From the NCBI GenBank assembly GCA_903887415.1, contig CAISPO010000021.1, positions 1-64,000 of the forward strand: a stretch of DNA of 64,000 nucleotides. Reading direction: 5' to 3'. The translations under genes were made by a program, and so were the position numbers. Below, one piece after another: positions 26,813 to 35,534 of the stretch. Each line of letters starts with the position of its first letter. Position 1 is the stretch's first letter. Under the pieces are notes generated by a model, which had not been told where the DNA came from, searched no databases, and saw nothing but the letters and a program-made list of their open reading frames with translations. This DNA comes from an uncultured Bacteroidota bacterium (GTDB lineage: Bacteria > Bacteroidota > Bacteroidia > Chitinophagales > Chitinophagaceae).

Positions 26813-26820
26813 CAAAAATA
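26813..26820 (-). promoter_or_regulatory. -7 promoter box of lysS
   Basis: TATTTTTG on the minus strand matches TAnnTTTG. Only five bases separate it from the lysS ATG, implying a leaderless or nearly leaderless mRNA. Confidence 0.6.
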
Positions 26821-26977
26821 GTTTATTGGTCGATAAGTTGGGCGGGAATTTGAATATCAGGTACAGAGGCTAAAAAACGAAATACCTCCCGAACATCACC
26901 TAAACATGTTTTTCTGCGACCCCACTTATTATACTATATTTTGTTTCGATAAAAAACTATACTTTTAAGGTCTATCT

Positions 26978-29218
26978 ATGAATGGCTCTATGACGCAGGC
27001 AGATAATAACGACCAGGAAACACAGCAAGCCCTGTATGAGTCTATCATCAATTTTTCTGATGATGCAATTTTCAGCAAAACCATCGATGGTACCGTTACA
27101 AGCTGGAACAATGGAGCTGAAGCAATATTTGGTTATCCCGCCGCTGAGATTGTCGGCAAGAATATTTCATTGATAATCCCCCCTTTTCGCATAAGTGAAG
27201 AACTGGAGATCATCGGGAAAATTAAGAAAGGTGAGTTTGTCAGGCATTACGAAACAGAGCGTGTGGGCAAAGGCGGACGCATGATAAATGTATCCCTCAC
27301 CATATCACCGCTGAAAGATAAGAACGGCACGATAACAGGCGCATCCGGTATAGCCCGCGAGAGCGAACGGAAATACTATAACCTCTTCCAGAATTATCCG
27401 GTTCCAAGCTGGGTAATAGACCAGGACAGCTTCCGATTCCTGGATGTTAATAAAGCAGCCATTGACCATTACGGCTATAGTTATGAGGAGTTTCTTTCCA
27501 TGACTGCCGTTGATATAAGGCCGGATGAAGAAAAAAACCGCTTTCTTAACCTGGATCGTACTAAGGATCACCTGGGCGCACGTGGACAATGGAGGCACAA
27601 AAAAAAGGACGGCACTGTTATTCATGTAGAGATCAATCTGGACAATATCATTTTTGACGGAAGGAACTGTTCCCTGATCGTAGCGCATGACATAACAGAG
27701 AAAACAGAAGCGGAGAAGAAGCTGCAACATACTACCCTTCGTCTGAAACAGGCCCAGAGCATTGCACACATTGGAAGCTGGGAACTTAATTTTGCAACCG
27801 GGATAACTATGTTCTCCGATGAAGCGTGCAGTATCTATGGCCTTTCGCCGGAGGAAAACGCACAATCATCTTCATCTTTTCTGTCGTTCGTGCATCCCGG
27901 TGATCTGGATTTTGTAATCAAAAACATACTTGAATCACAGGCGTCATTTAATACCGTATCCTTTCGTTACCGTATTATCCGAAAGGATGGCACGATTCGG
28001 CATATTTATTCACAAAGCGAAATAGAGCTGAACAGCGAAGGCAAGCCGGTTGACCAGTACGGAATAGTACATGACGTTACCGAGCAAAACCTGGCACAGG
28101 AACAAAACCAGCAAACACAGCAGCGATACAAGCAGGTGGTGGACAATATCCTGGACGGCCTGATGATAGATGACCCGGATGGGAAGGTACTGTATGCAAA
28201 TGACCAGTTCCTCAACCTTTTCGGATTGGAAAGAACTGACTTGAACACGCTGGTACTTGAAGACTATATAGCGCCGGAATACCGCCCCGTGCTTCGCGAC
28301 CGGCACAACCGCAGAGTAGCTGGCGAAAAAGTACCAAGCCTTTTTGAATACCAGGGACTGAGGAAAAATGGCACCCGGATATGGCTGGAAGTGCGGGTAT
28401 GTAAAGTAATTGAAAATGACGTTGTAATAGGCACCCAGTCGGCTATACGCGACATCACCGACCGCAAACAAGCGGAAGACGATATTAAAAAGCTCAATCA
28501 ATCCCTGGAGCAAAAAGTGAAAGACCGCACCGCGCAACTGGAAGCATTGAATAATGAGCTGGAATCCTTCTCCTATTCGGTTGCGCACGACCTCCGGGCC
28601 CCATTGCGTATTATCAACGGCTATTCGGAGATACTGAAAAAAGATTATGATAGTAAGCTGGATGCAGAAGCAGACCGGCTCATCAATGTTATAGTAACCA
28701 ATACGCACCGCATGGGCCGGCTGATCGATGAAATATTAAATCTGGCACGACTGGGCAGGAAAGAATTGGACAAGCATACTACCGATATGAACGCACTGGT
28801 AAAAACCGTAATTGCTGAGCAAACAGCAGTCGCCACAAAACCGGTAGCATTCAATATTGCTGAATTACCCGATGCGGTTTGCGATAATACACTGATACGG
28901 CAGGTATGGAGTAACCTCCTTTCAAATGCCATAAAATATTCCGGCAAGCAGGAAGATCAGTCTGTTGCCATAAATTCTTTGCAACAAGACGGATTTATTG
29001 TATATTCCGTAAAAGACAATGGCGTAGGCTTCGATATGGCGTACAGCGACAAGTTGTTTGGCGTGTTTCAGCGGCTGCATAAGCAAAGCGAGTTCGAAGG
29101 GACTGGTGTGGGGCTTGCCTTGGTGCATCGCATCATCACCAAACACGGCGGCAATGTATGGGCGGAATCGGAGGAAGGCAAGGGCGCAACTTTTTATTTT
29201 AGTTTACCGATAATATGA
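26978..29218 (+). CDS. multi-PAS sensor histidine kinase
   Basis: The 746-residue protein has no membrane segment or signal and is probably a cytoplasmic sensor. Four PAS-type domains follow each other at about residues 15-130, 130-250, 265-375 and 385-500, with typical GxxExxxG and ITxRKxAE ends. A coiled coil leads to the dimerisation domain with His537 in SVAHDLRAPLR. The ATP-binding domain has NLLSNAIKYS, VKDNGVGFD, FQRLHKQSEFEGTGVGLAL and GGNVWAESEEGKGATF. Its stop overlaps the response regulator by four bases (ATGA), so the two form a pair. The input signal is unknown; no haem or flavin motif was evident. Confidence 0.93.
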   Translation: MNGSMTQADNNDQETQQALYESIINFSDDAIFSKTIDGTVTSWNNGAEAIFGYPAAEIVGKNISLIIPPFRISEELEIIGKIKKGEFVRHYETERVGKGGRMINVSLTISPLKDKNGTITGASGIARESERKYYNLFQNYPVPSWVIDQDSFRFLDVNKAAIDHYGYSYEEFLSMTAVDIRPDEEKNRFLNLDRTKDHLGARGQWRHKKKDGTVIHVEINLDNIIFDGRNCSLIVAHDITEKTEAEKKLQHTTLRLKQAQSIAHIGSWELNFATGITMFSDEACSIYGLSPEENAQSSSSFLSFVHPGDLDFVIKNILESQASFNTVSFRYRIIRKDGTIRHIYSQSEIELNSEGKPVDQYGIVHDVTEQNLAQEQNQQTQQRYKQVVDNILDGLMIDDPDGKVLYANDQFLNLFGLERTDLNTLVLEDYIAPEYRPVLRDRHNRRVAGEKVPSLFEYQGLRKNGTRIWLEVRVCKVIENDVVIGTQSAIRDITDRKQAEDDIKKLNQSLEQKVKDRTAQLEALNNELESFSYSVAHDLRAPLRIINGYSEILKKDYDSKLDAEADRLINVIVTNTHRMGRLIDEILNLARLGRKELDKHTTDMNALVKTVIAEQTAVATKPVAFNIAELPDAVCDNTLIRQVWSNLLSNAIKYSGKQEDQSVAINSLQQDGFIVYSVKDNGVGFDMAYSDKLFGVFQRLHKQSEFEGTGVGLALVHRIITKHGGNVWAESEEGKGATFYFSLPII

Positions 29219-29664
29219 TCTCTATGGAACAGCAAACAGACATACTGCTTATTGAAGACAATCCCGACGAAGCCGAGCTGGCGATAAGGAGCCTCAAAAA
29301 GAATAACCTTACCAACAACCTGGTGCATATTGACGATGGCGCAGAAGCGCTGGATTACATTTTCTCTCGTGGAAAATACGCCGGCAAGGCCGCTCATTCC
29401 AATCCAAGGCTCATTTTACTGGATCTCAATCTGCCGAAAGTAGGCGGCCTCGATATTCTGAAACAAGTAAAGTCAGACGACCGCACCAAAACGATTCCGA
29501 TCGTGGTGCTTACTTCATCGCATGAACAAAGAGATGTAATAGAAAGCTATAAACTGGGCGTAAACAGCTATCTCGTGAAGCCGGTAAACTTCGCCTCATT
29601 CGCGCAGGCTATTGCTGATCTTAAAATGTATTGGCTGGTGCTTAATCAGCCGCCCATACAGTAG
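29215..29664 (+). CDS. single-domain response regulator, Rcp1-like
   Basis: The 149-residue CheY-like protein has Asp14/Asp15-type acidic residues in LIEDNPDEAEL, the phosphoacceptor Asp70 in LILLDLNLPKVGG, Thr in VLTSS and Lys in LVKPVNF. There is no output domain. The longer loop and the spacing resemble Rcp1-type regulators paired with phytochrome-like kinases. It overlaps the kinase gene. An ATG at residue 4 is an alternative start. It presumably passes phosphate on to another protein or acts by contact. Confidence 0.93.
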   Translation: MISMEQQTDILLIEDNPDEAELAIRSLKKNNLTNNLVHIDDGAEALDYIFSRGKYAGKAAHSNPRLILLDLNLPKVGGLDILKQVKSDDRTKTIPIVVLTSSHEQRDVIESYKLGVNSYLVKPVNFASFAQAIADLKMYWLVLNQPPIQ

Positions 29665-29740
29665 CGCCCGCTATTTCCCCAATTGCAAAGCTGGCCATAG
29701 CCCACCGGCGTCTGTACGAATCAACCTATCGCTTTATCCC

Positions 29741-30934
29741 TTACTGCCCTTTATATTCTTTCAACGCTGCTTCCAGGCAATCCATGGCCGCATTAATATC
29801 GTCTTTATTAAGTACATAAGCGAGGCGCACTTCGTTCTTGCCCTTACCTGTTGTGGCATAAAACCCTGCCGCAGGAGCCATCATCACGGTAGCCCCATTG
29901 TGCGAGAATCCTTCCAGCAGCCACTGGCAAAACTTATCCGCGCTATCAACAGGCAACTGCGCCATAGCGTAAAAAGCACCACCGGGAAGCGGACACTTTA
30001 CACCAGGAATCGCCTTCAGGCGTTTCACCAGCAGGTCGCGGCGAGCAGTGTATTCAGCATGTACTTCATTAAAATAATCAGCAGGCAGGTCAACAGCAGC
30101 CTCTCCCAATATCTGGGCAAAAGAGGGAGGGCTTAGCCGGGCTTGTGCAAACTTCATGGCAGCATTGATCACATCCTGGTTGCGGGTCACAAAAGCGCCT
30201 ATACGGCCGCCGCAGGCACTGTATCGTTTAGAGATGGTGTCTAGCAAAATAGCATGCTCATCCATCCCTTCCAGCGACAATGCAGAGATGTGTTTGTTAC
30301 CATCGTAGCAAAACTCACGGTATGCCTCATCACTGAACAGGAACAGGTCATGTTTCAGGCATATCTCCTTCAGCACATTCAGTTCTTCCATGCTGTACAA
30401 ATACCCGGTAGGATTATTCGGGTTACAGATCATGATGGCTTTGGTGCGCGTAGTAACTGCCTTCTCGAAAATCTCTATAGGCGGCAACGCAAAACCGGTT
30501 TCTATGCTCGATGGTATCGGCACTACCTTCACACCTGAGCTCGTAGAAAAACCATTGTAATTGGCATAAAACGGCTCGGGAATAATGATCTCATCACCTG
30601 GGTCAAGACAACTTTGGATAGCGAACATAATGGCTTCGGAGCCACCTGTGGTTACTATGATCTGCCCAGCGGTAACATCAATATTGTTGCGTTGGTAGTA
30701 GTCCACCAGTTTATTCCGGTAGCTGTCAAACCCCGCGCTTGGGCTGTATTCCAGCACCTTCATGTGGGTGTTCCTCACGGCATCAAGAATTGCCTTTGGC
30801 GTTTCAATATCGGGCTGGCCAATGTTGAGGTGATACACCTTGGCGCCCCTTTTCTTGGCAGCATCAGCAAACGGAACTAATTTACGAATGGGAGAGGGCG
30901 GCATATGCGCGCCACGATGAGAGATTACCGGCAT
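29741..30934 (-). CDS. class I aminotransferase, aspartate aminotransferase-like
   Basis: The 397-residue fold-type I PLP enzyme shows LNIGQPDIETP near residue 37, CNPNNPTGY, SDEAYREF and the PLP lysine in SKRYSACGGRIG. Residue contexts are those of class I-beta aminotransferases, which use aspartate, alanine or aromatic amino acids; the exact substrate cannot be told. I chose ATG 30934, just inside a perfect -7 box; the open frame extends upstream through a terminator hairpin and is not conserved. It ends 76 bases before the response regulator on the other strand. Confidence 0.88.
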   Translation of the reverse strand: MPVISHRGAHMPPSPIRKLVPFADAAKKRGAKVYHLNIGQPDIETPKAILDAVRNTHMKVLEYSPSAGFDSYRNKLVDYYQRNNIDVTAGQIIVTTGGSEAIMFAIQSCLDPGDEIIIPEPFYANYNGFSTSSGVKVVPIPSSIETGFALPPIEIFEKAVTTRTKAIMICNPNNPTGYLYSMEELNVLKEICLKHDLFLFSDEAYREFCYDGNKHISALSLEGMDEHAILLDTISKRYSACGGRIGAFVTRNQDVINAAMKFAQARLSPPSFAQILGEAAVDLPADYFNEVHAEYTARRDLLVKRLKAIPGVKCPLPGGAFYAMAQLPVDSADKFCQWLLEGFSHNGATVMMAPAAGFYATTGKGKNEVRLAYVLNKDDINAAMDCLEAALKEYKGQ

Positions 30935-30939
30935 GGGGG

Positions 30940-30947
30940 CAAAGATA
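30940..30947 (-). promoter_or_regulatory. -7 promoter box of the aminotransferase
   Basis: TATCTTTG on the minus strand matches TAnnTTTG. It lies five bases before the ATG, supporting the chosen start and a very short leader. Confidence 0.6.
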
Positions 30948-30976
30948 AAGTGAAAAGGGGGAATAGTTAAATGGAT

Positions 30977-31016
30977 AAAAAGTAAAACGTTGCCCGCGGG
31001 CAACGTTTTACTTTTT
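30977..31016 (-). terminator. perfect 40-bp palindrome, terminator of the DUF1573 genes
   Basis: AAAAAGTAAAACGTTGCCCG is followed directly by its exact reverse complement, giving a 20-pair stem with no spare loop bases and T-runs on both sides. It ends the minus-strand DUF1573 unit and would also work in the other direction. Confidence 0.9.
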
Positions 31017-31022
31017 ATTTGA

Positions 31023-31451
31023 TCAATTTGCTGGTTTCTTATCCGGTACTTCGTCCTTGGCATCACCTTTTATGCGCAATACGTAGCGCTTTTCACCATG
31101 AGGTGTTTTGGCGTTGGACTGGATATAAACTTCCTTGTCGAACACACCATGCTGCTCATCGGTTTTCAGTTCCAGCGATACATAGCCTTTCTGGCCAGGA
31201 AGAACCGGGCTTTTACTCCAATCCACGTTGGTGCAACCACAAGATGGCGTTACATTCATAACAATTATCGGCTGGTTGCCTACGTTCGTAAATTCAAAAG
31301 TATGTTTGGCGCCGGGCCCGCGCTTGATAACACCGAAATCCCAAACATCACCATCCTTAAATTTGAACATCGGGCCCTCATTGCCCTGAGCTTTCACTTG
31401 TATGCCTGCGCAGGTAAGCAGGCAGAATAATGCGATTAGTATTTTTTTCAT
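31023..31451 (-). CDS. DUF1573 exported protein (copy 3 of 3)
   Basis: The 142-residue protein has a signal peptide and one DUF1573 domain: FKDGDVWDFGVIKRGPGAKHTFEFTN, the GNQPIIV strand, and the hallmark PSCGCT motif. In Bacteroidetes such immunoglobulin-like ASH-related domains occur in exported proteins of unknown function. It is the last of three paralogues on the minus strand, followed by a strong terminator. Between it and the middle copy lies another hairpin. Confidence 0.85.
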   Translation of the reverse strand: MKKILIALFCLLTCAGIQVKAQGNEGPMFKFKDGDVWDFGVIKRGPGAKHTFEFTNVGNQPIIVMNVTPSCGCTNVDWSKSPVLPGQKGYVSLELKTDEQHGVFDKEVYIQSNAKTPHGEKRYVLRIKGDAKDEVPDKKPAN

Positions 31452-31488
31452 AAAATGGTTGTTTTTTGCTCCTAGACTTAGCTTATTT

Positions 31489-31518
31489 TAAAATAGTTGG
31501 CTTGCGCCAACTATTTTA
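31489..31518 (-). terminator. hairpin between two DUF1573 genes
   Basis: TAAAATAGTTGGC pairs perfectly with GCCAACTATTTTA around a TTGC loop. Positioned after the middle DUF1573 copy, it probably terminates or attenuates transcription before the last copy. Confidence 0.75.
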
Positions 31519-31542
31519 GATATAATATGCAACCGAAAAATC

Positions 31543-32043
31543 TTATTTGCTCGGTGTTGGTGTTACTGTAGGTGTTGGCGCTGGTGCGGCTGGTTTTGGC
31601 TTCACGGTACCGCGGATGTGCAATACCATTGGCTGCTGCTTAGCGTTTGAGTTAATAGTAACGTCCTTCATGATCGGGCCCTGGCGGCCGTTAGTAGTAT
31701 AAGCAACATGTATCACTGCTTTTGCTTTTGGCAAGATAGGCTCGTGGGGCCACGTTGGCACTGTGCAGCCGCATGAACCATGCGCATCCTGTATCACGAT
31801 CGGCTTTTTGCCGGTATTCTTAAATTCAAAGTCGTATTCAGCCAGCGGCCCTTCCGGAACTTCACCGAAGTCATGCGTTTCTTCCTTAAACTTGAACTCA
31901 CCTGCATCAGGGTCGACGGCTGGCGCCTGTGGAGCGGCTGCCGGCGCTGGTGCTGGAGTGGGGGCTGGGGCCTTCTTGTCCTGTGCGTTGGCTGCTGCAG
32001 CGCTTATTGTAAGGCAGAGGATCGCGATAAATACTTTTTTCAT
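31543..32043 (-). CDS. DUF1573 exported protein (copy 2 of 3)
   Basis: The 166-residue protein has a signal peptide ending in ANAQ, then an Ala/Pro-rich spacer (about residues 24-45). A DUF1573 domain follows with FKEETHDFGEVPEGPLAEYDF, GKKPIVIQDAHGSCGCT and THVAYTTNGRQG-like strands. It ends in a second Ala/Pro/Thr tail. The low-complexity spacers suggest it reaches out from the membrane or crosses the wall. The gap to the first copy is 41 bp, so the two are co-transcribed. Confidence 0.88.
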   Translation of the reverse strand: MKKVFIAILCLTISAAAANAQDKKAPAPTPAPAPAAAPQAPAVDPDAGEFKFKEETHDFGEVPEGPLAEYDFEFKNTGKKPIVIQDAHGSCGCTVPTWPHEPILPKAKAVIHVAYTTNGRQGPIMKDVTINSNAKQQPMVLHIRGTVKPKPAAPAPTPTVTPTPSK

Positions 32044-32084
32044 AATTGTTTTTTGTGGTTAAAAAGTTGAGCTTTTGTTACTTA

Positions 32085-32585
32085 TTAGTTGGTTTTTATC
32101 ATGGAAACATTTTCCGGAACTGACCCCGTTGGCGCCTTTTCCACACTGCCTTTTATGGTTAGCACTTTGGTGCCTGCATTAGAGACAACGGTAATGGTTT
32201 TGGTAAATGCGTTTGCCTTTCCCTTAGTATGAAATGCAACATTTATCGTTCCGGTTGCACCAGGCATTACAGGTTCGTTGGAATAAGATGGGACCGTGCA
32301 CCCGCAGGATGGTTGTGCTTTTTGGATAATGATAGGCTCTTTGCCTTTATTTACGAAGGAAAATTCAGTAGTTGCATCAGGACCTTCAACAATAGTACCA
32401 AAGTCATGCGTAGGATCCTTAAATGCCATATCATCGGCTTTTAAAGTTGTGGCAGGGGTAGCCGTGGTTGTAGCTGTGGTACCTGCTGCTGGTTGGTTAT
32501 CGTCATTTTTATGCTTCTTATGCTGTGCCATTGCCACGCTCACAGACAACAGCAATATCCCTAACGAAACAATAATTTTTTTCAT
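32085..32585 (-). CDS. DUF1573 exported protein (copy 1 of 3)
   Basis: The 166-residue protein is the first of the tandem set. It has a signal peptide ending in AMAQ, a charged and Thr/Ala-rich spacer, and the DUF1573 core: DPTHDFGTIVEGPDATTEFSF, GKEPIIIQKAQPSCGCT and VAFHTKGKAN. It is clearly the closest relative of the middle copy. The upstream region on this strand is shared with the divergent glycosyltransferase. Confidence 0.88.
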   Translation of the reverse strand: MKKIIVSLGILLLSVSVAMAQHKKHKNDDNQPAAGTTATTTATPATTLKADDMAFKDPTHDFGTIVEGPDATTEFSFVNKGKEPIIIQKAQPSCGCTVPSYSNEPVMPGATGTINVAFHTKGKANAFTKTITVVSNAGTKVLTIKGSVEKAPTGSVPENVSMIKTN

Positions 32586-32692
32586 GTTTAAAATGATTTT
32601 CCTTGAATAGACTTGTAAGAAACAAATTTAGTACCAAAAATCCAAAAATCTATATTTTTTATTGTTAAAACCTTCCAAAAGCAATACAATTG

Positions 32693-32700
32693 TAGTTTTG
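32693..32700 (+). promoter_or_regulatory. -7 promoter box of the glycosyltransferase operon
   Basis: TAGTTTTG is a TAnnTTTG match seven bases before the ATG at 32708. Confidence 0.55.
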
Positions 32701-32707
32701 CGCAAAG

Positions 32708-33718
32708 ATGCTTAAACTTTTGGTTATACAAACCGCCTTCACGGGCGATGTGGTACTGGCGACTGCCGTATTGGAAAAACTGCATCACCAATACCCTGCT
32801 GCGCAAATTGATTTCTTGCTGCGAAAGGGAAATGAGGGGCTCCTGGAAAATCATCCATTCATAACGAACCTGCTTGTATGGGATAAAAAAAGCAACAAAA
32901 TGGCGAAACTGCTCAAAATAGCCATACAGGTAAGGAAGGAGCACTACACGCACGTTATCAACCTGCATCGTTTTGCTTCATCCGGTTTGATCACTTTTCT
33001 ATCGGGAGCAAAGTGTAAAGCCGGGTTTGATAAAAACCCTTTCTCCTTCTGCTACACCAAAAAAGTAGCTCACATTATCTCCGAGCCATATACCGGGAAT
33101 AGCATACATGAAGTGCAGCGCAACCAAATGCTCATCGCCGATATTACCGACCGAGAGGCCGCAATGCCGGCACTCTACCCTACTCCCGCCGACTATGAAT
33201 TCGTAAAACAATACCAGGCTTCGCCGTATATCTGTATTGCGCCATCATCAGTTTGGTTTACCAAGCAGTTTCCGGCAGAAAAATGGATCAGCCTCATCAA
33301 TAGGCTGCCCGCCCATTATCGTATTTGCTTGCTTGGGGCGCCATCTGATAAGGACCTGGGAGACGCCATCGTAAATAAAGCGATCCACGCGCATGTAGAA
33401 AACCTCTGCGGAAAACTGACTTTTCTGCACTCAGCTGCGTTGATGCAGAATGCGGATATGAATTATGCCAATGATTCAGCACCGCTTCATTTTGCATCGG
33501 CTATGAATGCGCCGGTTACCGCCGTTTTTTGCTCTACAGTTCCTGCGTTTGGTTTTGGGCCGTTGCGCGATAACGCCCAGGTGGTGGAGATAAGCGAGAG
33601 GCTCTACTGCCGGCCCTGCGGGCTGCACGGCCACAAAACCTGTCCCGAGGGGCATTTCAGATGTGCGATGGATATTACAAATGACCAACTACTATGGTGG
33701 ACTTCGAAAACGACATAA
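32708..33718 (+). CDS. glycosyltransferase family 9 (ADP-heptose transferase type)
   Basis: The 336-residue cytoplasmic enzyme belongs to GT9, which transfers heptoses in lipopolysaccharide core assembly. It starts LLVIQTAFTGDVVLATAVL, has the INLHRFASSG region and the nucleotide-sugar loop SSVWFTKQFPAEKW. NDSAPLHFASAMNAPVTAVF and the C-terminal YCRPCGLHGHKTCPEGHFRC are typical of the heptosyltransferase II group. The last 25 bases overlap the TsaC gene, so the two are co-expressed. The acceptor sugar is unknown. Confidence 0.88.
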   Translation: MLKLLVIQTAFTGDVVLATAVLEKLHHQYPAAQIDFLLRKGNEGLLENHPFITNLLVWDKKSNKMAKLLKIAIQVRKEHYTHVINLHRFASSGLITFLSGAKCKAGFDKNPFSFCYTKKVAHIISEPYTGNSIHEVQRNQMLIADITDREAAMPALYPTPADYEFVKQYQASPYICIAPSSVWFTKQFPAEKWISLINRLPAHYRICLLGAPSDKDLGDAIVNKAIHAHVENLCGKLTFLHSAALMQNADMNYANDSAPLHFASAMNAPVTAVFCSTVPAFGFGPLRDNAQVVEISERLYCRPCGLHGHKTCPEGHFRCAMDITNDQLLWWTSKTT

Positions 33719-34266
33719 AAAACTGTGTGCAGACACTGCAAAACGGCGGCAGCATACTCTACCCCACCGATACTGTCTGGGGCCTGGGATGTGACGCCAT
33801 GAATGCAAGTGCCGTAGAAAAAATATTCGCGATAAAGCAGCGCCCTAAAGAAAAAAGCATGATCGTACTGCTGGCGGATGCACGCGATATACTGCAATAC
33901 ATAGCCGCCCCCCACCCGGATATAATAGCCATCATAGAAAATTTTGAGCGCCCCACCACCGTCATCTATGAAAACGCCCTTAGTTTCCCGGATAATGTGG
34001 TAAACAAAGACGGCAGCCTGGCGATAAGGGTTACCACCGATCCATTTTGCAAAGCACTCATAAAGAGATTCCGTGGCCCCATCATTTCCACATCAGCTAA
34101 TATCAGCGGCGCCGCTACGCCCGCAACTTTTAGAATGATTGATGAAGCAATTGCCAATAATGTTGATTATGTGGTGAAGTACCGGCAGGAGGATGATACT
34201 ATTGTTGCGCCATCAAGGTTAGTGCGGATAAATGAGGATGGGAGTTTGGAAGTATTGAGGGAGTAG
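33694..34266 (+). CDS. tsaC: threonylcarbamoyl-AMP synthase, Sua5/TsaC family
   Basis: The 190-residue enzyme makes threonylcarbamoyl-AMP from threonine, bicarbonate and ATP, the first step of the t6A37 modification in ANN-decoding tRNAs. Visible are GGSILYPTDTVWGLGCDA near residue 17, KQRPKEKSM, the SLAIRVTTDPF strand and STSANISGAA. It is the short form without the extra Sua5 domain. It overlaps the glycosyltransferase frame by 25 bases, which is unusual for unrelated pathways but common in compact operons. Confidence 0.93.
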   Translation: MVDFENDIKNCVQTLQNGGSILYPTDTVWGLGCDAMNASAVEKIFAIKQRPKEKSMIVLLADARDILQYIAAPHPDIIAIIENFERPTTVIYENALSFPDNVVNKDGSLAIRVTTDPFCKALIKRFRGPIISTSANISGAATPATFRMIDEAIANNVDYVVKYRQEDDTIVAPSRLVRINEDGSLEVLRE

Positions 34267-34305
34267 AGAAAAGTACGCTTAGTGAATGGGTGTTGAAAAA
34301 AGCAA

Positions 34306-34367
34306 TGTCATGGTGAGCCCCGCCGAACCATGACATGCTGAATCCATAGCTGGGGATGCTATGGATT
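34306..34367. repeat. pair of intergenic hairpins, repeat-like
   Basis: GTCATGGT/ACCATGAC (34307-34334) encloses a twelve-base loop, and AATCCATAGC/GCTATGGATT (34341-34367) follows. Together they resemble the GTCATGnTGAGC...GAACCATGAC family of intergenic repeats of Bacteroidetes. They lie between the tsaC stop and the DUF2442 gene. Confidence 0.6.
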
Positions 34368-34387
34368 TATTCTAACTTTATGGCATC

Positions 34388-34627
34388 ATGAAAATAGAGA
34401 AAGTATGGTTCGACGAACAAAACATCTACGTAGTAACCGACAGCGGGCATACTATTGGGAATCCTTTAAAATGGTATGAGCGCCTTGCAAGAGCCACAGT
34501 GGAACAACGGAACAAATACGAAATAGGCCCATTTGCCGAAAGCGTTCATTGGGAAGAAATAGATGAAGACCTCAGCCTTGAGAGCTTTTTTGATTTCAAG
34601 CGGGAGTTGCACTATGCAAAAATCTAA
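34388..34627 (+). CDS. DUF2442 protein
   Basis: The 79-residue protein matches DUF2442: a V-W-F-D-E start, P-L-K-W-Y-E-R-L-A-R-A-T then EQRNKYEI, and the HWEEIDEDLSLESFF ending typical of the family. Members often sit next to DUF4160 genes in toxin-antitoxin-like pairs, but no such partner is present here. It is convergent with the small lysine-rich gene at 34637. The AT content rises at this point. Confidence 0.8.
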   Translation: MKIEKVWFDEQNIYVVTDSGHTIGNPLKWYERLARATVEQRNKYEIGPFAESVHWEEIDEDLSLESFFDFKRELHYAKI

Positions 34628-34636
34628 CCCGTAATA

Positions 34637-34789
34637 CTACTTTAAAACTTCAGGATTGTTCACTTTCGATAACAGCCAATTTCCCTTATCCAGTTTTTCC
34701 TGTAAGCGATGATCGGCGCTTTTTGCAACAGCTTTTCTGCTGTTGGAATCTACTTTTTTTGATGTGCTTTTCTTTCCGATTTTACTCAT
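34637..34789 (-). CDS. small lysine/serine-rich protein (50 aa)
   Basis: This frame is too short for most gene callers but looks coding. It starts ATG 34789 with MSKIGKKSTSKK, has an Arg/Lys-rich middle, and a C-terminal half with KLDKGNWLLSKV. The first 25 residues are strongly basic and probably unstructured, like small nucleic-acid-binding proteins. The stop is ten bases after the convergent DUF2442 gene end. I do not recognise it. No promoter box was seen at a typical distance. Confidence 0.45.
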   Translation of the reverse strand: MSKIGKKSTSKKVDSNSRKAVAKSADHRLQEKLDKGNWLLSKVNNPEVLK

Positions 34790-34842
34790 AGTAAATTCAA
34801 CTTATTTTTCCGGTCTGACAGAATACTTCAAGCTCACGTTAT

Positions 34843-35469
34843 TTAGTTCCCATAGTACCTCACGTCCAACGTCTTTAATAAATTCATCGCATTTGGATGG
34901 CCTAACGCCGCAGCCCTGCTCCAATCCAAATATGCGCCCTGTTTATCTTCTACTCCTAAGGATATTTTAGTGATACCCCGGTCATAATAAGCATTTGCAC
35001 AATCAGGATTAACTTCTATTTCTAAAGTATAATCTGCCAGGGCACCTGCTTTATCGCCGAGGTAATCTTTGGCAGTTGCGCGGCAATGATGAGCATTCTT
35101 AACCATAGGGTCAATTTCAATGGCTTTGGTGTAATCTTCTATTGCATCTTTAAAATATTCCAGTTTACTTTTTGCATTGCCACGATTATGATAGGCATTT
35201 GCGTATCGGCTGTTTATCTCTATTGCTTTTGTATAATCCTGGATTGCTCCATGCACATCGCCCAATTTAACTTTAGCAACACCTCTGTCATTATACGCTT
35301 CTGCATCGTTGGGATTGAGTTCAATTGTTTTAGTATAATCAGCTATTGCGCCTTTTAGGTCTCCTTGTTTTCCTTTGATGATTGCACGGTTATAATAGGA
35401 GTTTGTGCTATTAGGGTTTACCTCTATTTCTTTGGTGAATTTTTCGAGGAGTTCTGATAGATTTTTCAT
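34843..35469 (-). CDS. tetratricopeptide-repeat protein
   Basis: The 208-residue protein is built from about five TPR units with the pattern G-D-x-x-G-A-I-x-D-Y-T-K-A-I-E-I-N-P and A-Y-x-N-R-G-x-A-K, so it is a superhelical protein-binding scaffold. It has no signal peptide. The final repeat is less regular and ends in DVRYYGN. It follows the WG-repeat gene on the same strand after 65 bp, and the two may work together as binding modules. A partner cannot be named. Confidence 0.85.
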   Translation of the reverse strand: MKNLSELLEKFTKEIEVNPNSTNSYYNRAIIKGKQGDLKGAIADYTKTIELNPNDAEAYNDRGVAKVKLGDVHGAIQDYTKAIEINSRYANAYHNRGNAKSKLEYFKDAIEDYTKAIEIDPMVKNAHHCRATAKDYLGDKAGALADYTLEIEVNPDCANAYYDRGITKISLGVEDKQGAYLDWSRAAALGHPNAMNLLKTLDVRYYGN

Positions 35470-35534
35470 ACCAACAAGAAATTAATTAGTTCAAATTCGA
35501 TAATAATATTCGAGGCTCACCAACTCGCTCACAT

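Noticed and set aside
30980-31016. Insertion-sequence end
   Set aside because: The palindrome has no transposase or target-site duplication and sits where a terminator is expected.
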